IMG/VR virus record: IMGVR_UViG_3300046010_010941
Span: 1-34,194 of that record
Direction: 5' to 3' (one strand)
DNA length: 34,194 nt
DNA from: a virus
Under the pieces are notes generated by a model. The model did no database searches and was not told the origin of the DNA. It saw only the letters and a list, made by a program, of their open reading frames with translations. The position numbers and the translations under genes were made by a program. Below, piece by piece: positions 29,760 through 34,194 of the stretch. Within the stretch, counting starts at the first letter, position 1. Each line of letters begins with the position of its first letter.

Positions 29760-30614
29760 CTATTTATCAAAACCCATTTCTTTTCTTATTTTGGTAGCAG
29801 AAATCGTGTGAACATTATCGTCAAAAACTTCTTGATCTATTTTGTAACCCACATCTCGCCCATAGGTAATATTTACGATGTTGGGTACCACTTGTATTTC
29901 GTATTGCCCTTGGTACAGAGCGTCTAAATCTCTACGAATATAATTTTCAACCTGTTCGATAGCAAAAGGATTGCTGCCTTGCCAGCCTTGACAGTCACGA
30001 ATTTGTATGACAACTTGCCCAGTTTTCTTGATAGCTCTTTCAAATAATGCCCTGTGCCCTTGATGCCATGGCTGCCACCTACCTAGCATTTGAACAGTTT
30101 CTTTTTTCCAATCGAAAACAGGTCTACGCTGATTTGCTAAAATTTTATCTCCTACAAATGGTATCCATTTTTCTGCATTCTGTTCCGTAATACGGAAGTC
30201 GTAAATATCTGGAGAAATGAAAGCTTTATTGGTGTCTTCATACCTACCTGCATCAATTGTGTCCATCCAGATTGTCCAGTCAGCCTTAAAGTTGTGACGC
30301 ATTTCTGGAAGAGGAGCCACAAAATCACAAATGACAAAATCCGCTTGGCACTTCATTGCAAACTCCGCCATTCTTAAACTTTGTCTAATTCTTCCTTCTC
30401 GACTGAAATCCCAATCATTATATTTTTTTCTTACTTCATCGGCATTAAACCATTGAACTGTAAACTTATAGGTTTTTGGAGCACTTTCTAACGAAGGCAT
30501 TCTTTCAATGGGCATATTGTGTAGCCCGCCGTTTTTTTCCAAATAAATTTTTAGTTTTTCTGCAAAAAAAGTTTTACCTGCTCCAGGCAGGCCCATAATC
30601 AATATCTTCTTCAT
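29760..30614 (-). CDS. APS kinase-like and nucleotidyltransferase fusion protein
   Basis: Two domains are visible in 284 residues. The N-terminal one (about 1-165) is like adenylylsulfate kinase CysC: P-loop GLPGAGKT (8-15), NADEVRKKYNDWDFSREGRI near 57-76 and an APLPEMR loop. The C-terminal one (about 175-284) is a cytidylyltransferase-type domain with GRWQPWHQGH (H-x-G-H) and ISATKIRKEM. Marine T4-like phages carry such a gene near gene 13. The joint product may activate a phosphorylated small molecule. The ATG lies 41 bases inside the end of the epimerase gene; the stop TAG is part of the late promoter GATAAATA. Confidence 0.78.
   Translation of the reverse strand: MKKILIMGLPGAGKTFFAEKLKIYLEKNGGLHNMPIERMPSLESAPKTYKFTVQWFNADEVRKKYNDWDFSREGRIRQSLRMAEFAMKCQADFVICDFVAPLPEMRHNFKADWTIWMDTIDAGRYEDTNKAFISPDIYDFRITEQNAEKWIPFVGDKILANQRRPVFDWKKETVQMLGRWQPWHQGHRALFERAIKKTGQVVIQIRDCQGWQGSNPFAIEQVENYIRRDLDALYQGQYEIQVVPNIVNITYGRDVGYKIDQEVFDDNVHTISATKIRKEMGFDK
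29761..29768 (-). promoter_or_regulatory. Late promoter of the neck gene cluster
   Basis: GATAAATA on the minus strand, 31 bases before gene 13. It overlaps the last codons and stop of the upstream fusion gene (GAT AAA TAG), so this is both coding and promoter sequence. Confidence 0.7.
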
Positions 30615-31401
30615 AAAGCCCCCATAATTTTAATGTAGAATTAGTTTTTTTCATATCAGCACAGGTGTATTCTTGATACGAGTTCACTAATTGTTCTGGC
30701 ATTTTAATTGTTTTGAACTGACAAGGATATAAAGAGTTCACTTCTCTTGCTACTTGCAAAAAAGATTTAGCTTTACCAGTACCAAAATTCCAAATACCAC
30801 TTTCTTTTATTTGTAAAAATTTTAAATGTAAATCTATGATTTGATCAACGTAAATAAAATCTCTTTTATAGTTCTCACTTTTTTTGAACAATGTTATGTA
30901 ATTTGTTTCTCTCGCTTCTTTGAGAAATTTGAAGTAAGGGCTAGATTGGTTTAACTTATGATCTTCTCCAAATTCTGCCCATACATTAAAATATCTAAAA
31001 CCTTGTATTGTAATTCCTACTTTTTGTTGTATAGCTTTATTTGCTTGTCTTTCAAATAGGTATTTAGACCATGCGTAAGGAGTTCTAGGGTCAACAGAAG
31101 AATTTTCATTAAATTCTTTGTTCAAGCCATACACTGAAGCTGAGGATGCATATTGTAAATCTATTTTATTTTCGATACACAAATTGAGCAGTTCGACCGA
31201 AAAGTCATAGTTCTGTGTCAGAACTTTTTCAACATCTTTTTCGGTTGTTGATGAGATAGCACCTAGGTGCATGACGGTTTTTACACCGTCTAGATTTAAT
31301 TTATCACCCCATTCAAAACAACGTATTCGATAATTTAATTGAATTAGTCTATGAACTAAAAAACTACCAATGAATCCTTTGTACCCAGTAACAAGAATCA
31401 T
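30574..31401 (-). CDS. hldD: HldD-like ADP-heptose 6-epimerase (NAD-dependent epimerase)
   Basis: The 275-residue short-chain epimerase starts with the NAD loop TGYKGFIGS (5-13). Resemblance to HldD (RfaD) is strong: HLGAISSTTEKD near 45-56, a YASSASVYG strand, the catalytic YAWSK (Y-x3-K), GFRYFNVW, the KSENYKRDFIYVDQ block and WNFGTGKAKSF, ending in NSYQEYTCADM. HldD converts ADP-D-glycero- to ADP-L-glycero-manno-heptose. It is somewhat shorter than cellular HldD (about 310). The start overlaps the cupin gene by four bases and its end overlaps the fusion gene by 41. Confidence 0.82.
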   Translation of the reverse strand: MILVTGYKGFIGSFLVHRLIQLNYRIRCFEWGDKLNLDGVKTVMHLGAISSTTEKDVEKVLTQNYDFSVELLNLCIENKIDLQYASSASVYGLNKEFNENSSVDPRTPYAWSKYLFERQANKAIQQKVGITIQGFRYFNVWAEFGEDHKLNQSSPYFKFLKEARETNYITLFKKSENYKRDFIYVDQIIDLHLKFLQIKESGIWNFGTGKAKSFLQVAREVNSLYPCQFKTIKMPEQLVNSYQEYTCADMKKTNSTLKLWGLYEEDIDYGPAWSR

Positions 31402-31745
31402 TTCTGACTATCTCCTGGGAGAATTCTATAGTTATCTTGATAATTGTCTTTGGTACTTACTTCTATAATTGTACCTTCTTCTACACAAATCAGTTGATGG
31501 GGTTCCAAAATTTTATTTCGCCAAGTATCTCCGACATTTAAAATTTGTTCACTTATTTCGGCATTCTCAGTATCAATTGTTTTTAAAACAAATTTACCTT
31601 CAAGTACGTACCACGTTTCATCTTTCTCTGCATGAAAGTGCATACTGAAAGCTCCACCTTTATTAAATTTCAAAAACTTTCCACAATATTTTTCTGTGTC
31701 TGCCCAGATGAGTTCTCGCCCCCATCCTTTTTCAATTTTTAGCAT
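31398..31745 (-). CDS. Cupin protein, phosphomannose isomerase type II-like
   Basis: The 115-residue protein is a single cupin barrel. It opens with KGWGRELIWADTEKYCGKFL (6-25), the conserved WG-type opening of type II phosphomannose isomerase cupins. Then comes the metal motif H-x-H-x4-E-x6-G (HFHAEKDETWYVLEG, about 36-50) and a second motif PHQL near 82. It could isomerise or epimerise a sugar phosphate, or act as a lectin-like partner. An AGGAG site is 7 bases before the ATG, and it overlaps both neighbours, which places it in the sugar operon. Confidence 0.8.
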   Translation of the reverse strand: MLKIEKGWGRELIWADTEKYCGKFLKFNKGGAFSMHFHAEKDETWYVLEGKFVLKTIDTENAEISEQILNVGDTWRNKILEPHQLICVEEGTIIEVSTKDNYQDNYRILPGDSQK

Positions 31746-32527
31746 AATATTTCTCCTAAATCTGGAGAGTAAACTCCAACATGTTGAATAGTAATTGACG
31801 AGGCCTTGATTGCAAATTCAATTGCAATATCTATGTCTTTTGAAAGTAGATGCGCAAAAGAAAAAGCGGAGAGGAATGTGTCTCCTGCTCCGCAAACATC
31901 AAACGCTTTAATTTTTGGTACTGAAAACTTTTTATTTTTATATTGTACGTGTGAAGAACCAAAAGTTACTATGACATCCTGCCCATCTGATACACGATTC
32001 GAATACTCAAATTCATTTATCTTAATAAAACAATTTTTAAACTTTTGTAGGTCTCTTTTTTTGGTGTCGATATAAATGGGTATTTTTGGTGAATATCTTT
32101 GTATAATTTCTCCAATCAACTCATATGAAACAAAGCCCTTTTCGTAATCGGAGATAACGATACCATCAATATCTTTTGGTAAATCTATGTTAGTTTTAAG
32201 AGGTTCCGAAACAATGTCTTCATCTATACGAAGCAGGTGTTGATTTGATTTTTCATCGATGTAACGTATCTTTTTTGATTCTTTGCTGAGATATGAAATG
32301 ACCTCCACACCCAAAGCTTCAAGATTATTTTTGACATTACTTGCCATTCCATTTTTTTGTTCTTTTCTTTTGAACTTAAAAATTGGAACAGGGGCTTCTG
32401 GGCTTAATTTATCACATGAGCCATAATGATATTCGTCAACACAACTGTCTCCTATTAATAAAATCTTCAAGGATTTTTGTCGTTGAGTAGCGAGGGTCTC
32501 TATCAAAGAATACAAATTGTTTAGCAT
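31739..32527 (-). CDS. hldE: HldE-type heptose 7-phosphate kinase domain (PfkB/ribokinase family)
   Basis: From the ATG at 32527 the protein has 262 residues. LIGDSCVDEYHYG (about 24-36) and KLSPEAPVPIFKF (about 40-52) match the start of HldE domain I; further on are a shortened lid (NGMASNVKNNLEALG), VISDYEKG and the anion-hole/catalytic motif AFDVCGAGDTFLSAF (about 210-224). About 25 residues of the usual lid region are missing, but the catalytic motif is intact. It would phosphorylate heptose 7-phosphate at C1. The open frame extends to a TTG at 32569; I prefer the ATG. Its first 92 bases lie inside the nucleotidyltransferase gene in another frame. Confidence 0.78.
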   Translation of the reverse strand: MLNNLYSLIETLATQRQKSLKILLIGDSCVDEYHYGSCDKLSPEAPVPIFKFKRKEQKNGMASNVKNNLEALGVEVISYLSKESKKIRYIDEKSNQHLLRIDEDIVSEPLKTNIDLPKDIDGIVISDYEKGFVSYELIGEIIQRYSPKIPIYIDTKKRDLQKFKNCFIKINEFEYSNRVSDGQDVIVTFGSSHVQYKNKKFSVPKIKAFDVCGAGDTFLSAFSFAHLLSKDIDIAIEFAIKASSITIQHVGVYSPDLGEILC

Positions 32528-32846
32528 ATTCAAAACCAATAATTTTTTTACCTTTCCAATCGGAACCAATTACCATTATATCTGGAGAATAATCTTTAAT
32601 CAAGCTTTTTAATTCATCATCAGTATTAAAAATGGTAACTTTATCAACCCATTTAATATTTTCTAAAATACACTGGCGAGTTATTTCATCGTTAAAGGGT
32701 CTATCGATTCCTTTTTTTTCTCTAACTCGTTCATCGGAATCGATAGATACCATTAGATAAGTGCCTAATTTTTTTGCTGTTTTAAGTAAAGCCATGTGCC
32801 CAGGATGTAGCACATCAAAAGTACCATTGACAAAAATTTTAATCAT
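32436..32846 (-). CDS. HldE-type nucleotidyltransferase domain (heptose 1-phosphate adenylyltransferase-like)
   Basis: The 136-residue protein begins IFVNGTFDVLHPGHMALL (4-21) with the H-x-G-H motif, followed by VSIDSDERVREKKG (about 33-46) and DRPFN, as in HldE domain II. The closing segment has a YSTTKILEDF signature (S-T-T). It would transfer AMP to heptose 1-phosphate, though related enzymes use CTP and glycerol 3-phosphate. In bacteria this domain follows the kinase in one HldE polypeptide; here it is a separate gene before the kinase. It overlaps the methyltransferase by four bases. Confidence 0.78.
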   Translation of the reverse strand: MIKIFVNGTFDVLHPGHMALLKTAKKLGTYLMVSIDSDERVREKKGIDRPFNDEITRQCILENIKWVDKVTIFNTDDELKSLIKDYSPDIMVIGSDWKGKKIIGFEYAKQFVFFDRDPRYSTTKILEDFINRRQLC

Positions 32847-33448
32847 GATGAAAGGTAGTCTTTAAATCTTCCTGGTTTATGCACACGAATGAAAATGTTT
32901 ACAGATTCGCAAACATTAGACATAGTGTTTAGATTGATATCAAGTTGTTTACCTCCTAACATTCCTTCTTGTAGTAAATCTTTCCAATATCCTACTAAAT
33001 TATATGTAACATCATAGACTTCTAAATCAACATCGTGCATAATACCGAAAGTGCTATCACTTAACCCTCTTCTAATCGAATCAATATTGGCAGATTGATC
33101 AAACATTCGAAAAGTTTTTGGTGTCAACACTCTAACATGTGTGTAATCATCCCAGTGTAAATCGCACCTATGATGAGGTACATTAATATACCATTCTGCT
33201 TGATCACGGCTCACTCGATACATTTCTTTGATGATACTTGTAAATTTTCTTGGTGATTGCCCAAGATGTTCAAGAATGTTGTCGGCTGTAATCTTTTCAA
33301 AAAAATCATCTTCATATGGCCATGGTGTTTCTTCTAAATCTAGAACTTGATCGGGATTACATTTTGCTTCGAAGTCCACGTTCCAATGATCAAATAATTT
33401 TTTAAAGCCACAACCCATATTTAATTTTTTGTGTTCGGGAGTAATCAT
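32843..33448 (-). CDS. SAM-dependent methyltransferase-like protein
   Basis: The 201-residue protein has a class I methyltransferase layout: motif I LNMGCGFKK (9-17), an acidic motif VLDLEETPWPYEDD (about 35-48) and ITADNILEHLGQSP (about 53-66), where the NILEHL segment is the usual post-motif II. The region WYINVPHHRCDLHWDDYTHV (about 87-106) is typical of methyltransferases near glycan clusters. The target is unknown: a sugar, a lipid or the glycosyl acceptor. An AAGGAA site is 7 bases before the ATG. It overlaps the glycosyltransferase by four bases. Confidence 0.8.
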   Translation of the reverse strand: MITPEHKKLNMGCGFKKLFDHWNVDFEAKCNPDQVLDLEETPWPYEDDFFEKITADNILEHLGQSPRKFTSIIKEMYRVSRDQAEWYINVPHHRCDLHWDDYTHVRVLTPKTFRMFDQSANIDSIRRGLSDSTFGIMHDVDLEVYDVTYNLVGYWKDLLQEGMLGGKQLDINLNTMSNVCESVNIFIRVHKPGRFKDYLSS

Positions 33449-34194
33449 ATTTTTTCCTTTTCAATCAAATCAGAAATTAATTGTTCACATTTATTTAAAG
33501 AGCCTTTCCAATCGCAAGGTAAATCTTGGTGAATACACCAAGCATTTTCATACCAAATAGTTTTGCTCATATCTTCATTATGATTCCATGTAAAATATGC
33601 AGCGGCATGCATTAACACTATCGTAGTTTTACCCATGCTTGCGGCCGCATGTGATACACCTGTATCACAGGTTACTATAATATCACAGGTGTCCAATAAT
33701 GCAAGAGTATCTTCCCAAGTTTCAAAAGGTATATATTTTACTCTAGAATCCTTTTCAATTACGTCTTTTTCTAAATTGACAACTTCACCAAATTTTATTA
33801 AATGATCCACAGTTTCCTTTAATGGTAAAGTTCTCAAATTTGTTTCAACATGTGTTTTGTCTCCTTGGACGCAAAGCCCTATTCGTAGTTGTTTTTTTGG
33901 AAATTCTTCGTCGTACCTTTTTTTTATATTTAATTCACAGTTTAGATATTTGATAGGGTCAGGTTTTTCCACTGAAAGATGATAAGCTAAACTCATAATG
34001 GGAACTGCGTGAATACTTTTTGTTTCTTTCCAAGAGCTTATATCTTTAATGTTGAAAACCCTACAAAAGGTAGGAGATAGTGCTTTGCCATCATAATACA
34101 CATTTTGACATAGAGTTTTTAATAATGGTAACCATCTTGAAAAAATAATTTGGTCTCCGAACCCAGATTCTGCCAAAACTACTAGATTTTCGGC
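33445..34194 (-). CDS. GT9 heptosyltransferase-like protein, N-terminus cut by window edge
   Basis: The frame is open to the last base, so the N-terminus lies outside; 249 residues are visible. The first visible ones (VVLAESGFGDQIIFSRWLPL, without a credible start) are the E-x-G-x-GD-x-I-x-F-x-R motif of TPR/GT9-type glycosyltransferases. A later CDTGVSHAAASMGKTTIVLM (about residues 185-204) is the GT9 C-terminal motif that binds the nucleotide-sugar. GT9 enzymes include the ADP-heptose:LPS heptosyltransferases, which fits the HldE/HldD genes downstream. It may also be an unrelated surface-glycan glycosyltransferase. Confidence 0.78.
   Translation of the reverse strand, partial: AENLVVLAESGFGDQIIFSRWLPLLKTLCQNVYYDGKALSPTFCRVFNIKDISSWKETKSIHAVPIMSLAYHLSVEKPDPIKYLNCELNIKKRYDEEFPKKQLRIGLCVQGDKTHVETNLRTLPLKETVDHLIKFGEVVNLEKDVIEKDSRVKYIPFETWEDTLALLDTCDIIVTCDTGVSHAAASMGKTTIVLMHAAAYFTWNHNEDMSKTIWYENAWCIHQDLPCDWKGSLNKCEQLISDLIEKEKI

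Noticed and set aside
34174-34176. TTG as the start of the last glycosyltransferase
   Set aside because: The frame continues upstream to the window edge and the conserved motif begins beside it, so this is an internal Leu codon.
1-34194. CRISPR arrays, insertion sequences, tRNA genes, photosynthesis genes
   Set aside because: None seen on reading the sequence and the protein frames; no direct-repeat spacing, transposase motif or tRNA cloverleaf was noticed.

Overview
The window is part of the genome of a T4-like contractile-tailed phage (myovirus). Its gene order and protein types recall marine T4-like phages such as cyanophages and pelagiphages. It carries the T4 neck, terminase, tail, portal, prohead and capsid genes in T4 order (13-14-15-16-17-18-19-20-67-21-22-23). 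It also carries the T4 recombination and late-transcription genes (uvsY, uvsW, 55, 47, 46) and the sliding-clamp block (45, 44, 62, regA). Additions such as hsp20, peptide deformylase, TagD-like nucleotidyltransferases and short intergenic gaps fit the marine branch. No photosynthesis gene is present, so a cyanobacterial host is not shown. The ADP-heptose-type sugar genes suggest a Gram-negative host. The DNA is AT-rich, and every gene I accept lies on the minus strand, so transcription runs from high to low coordinates. No tRNA, CRISPR array, insertion sequence or attachment site was seen. No gene-free stretch exceeds 150 bases.

Layout in the direction of transcription: (1) 34194-29760 is a sugar and nucleotidyl-transfer cluster: a GT9-like glycosyltransferase cut by the window edge, a methyltransferase, an HldE-type nucleotidyltransferase, an HldE-type kinase, a cupin, an HldD-type epimerase and an APS-kinase/nucleotidyltransferase fusion. 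(2) 29730-15258 is the virion block, with T4-type late promoters (NATAAATA) in front of genes 13, 18, 19, 67, 22 and 23, and a strong UUCG-loop terminator after gene 23. (3) 15225-8449 is the recombination and late-sigma block (uvsY, uvsW, a small gene, 55, a TagD-like gene, 47, 46, peptide deformylase). It starts from a perfect bacterial sigma70 promoter inside the preceding tail gene. (4) 8480-5234 holds a DUF4338/DruA-like protein, a helix-turn-helix protein with its own consensus promoter and 5' hairpin, a glycosyltransferase and a dNMP kinase. (5) 5221-1672 is the clamp and clamp-loader operon with three inserted small genes (DsbA-like, Tat-signal, PD-(D/E)XK-like), ending in regA. (6) 1676-1 holds a structured RNA region with a probable pseudoknot and terminator, then hsp20, a 43-residue membrane protein, a 63-residue unknown and a metallophosphoesterase cut by the window edge.

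How they work together: gp55 with the clamp gp45 would fire the NATAAATA late promoters of the virion block. gp44/gp62 load the clamp, RegA represses early translation, gp46/gp47 with UvsY and UvsW run recombination-dependent replication, and gp20/21/22/23/67 build the prohead that gp16/gp17 fill. The least described parts are the phage ADP-heptose-type cluster, the pseudoknot region between regA and hsp20, the hairpin-controlled 43-residue gene, and the Tat-signal and nuclease-like proteins inside the clamp operon.
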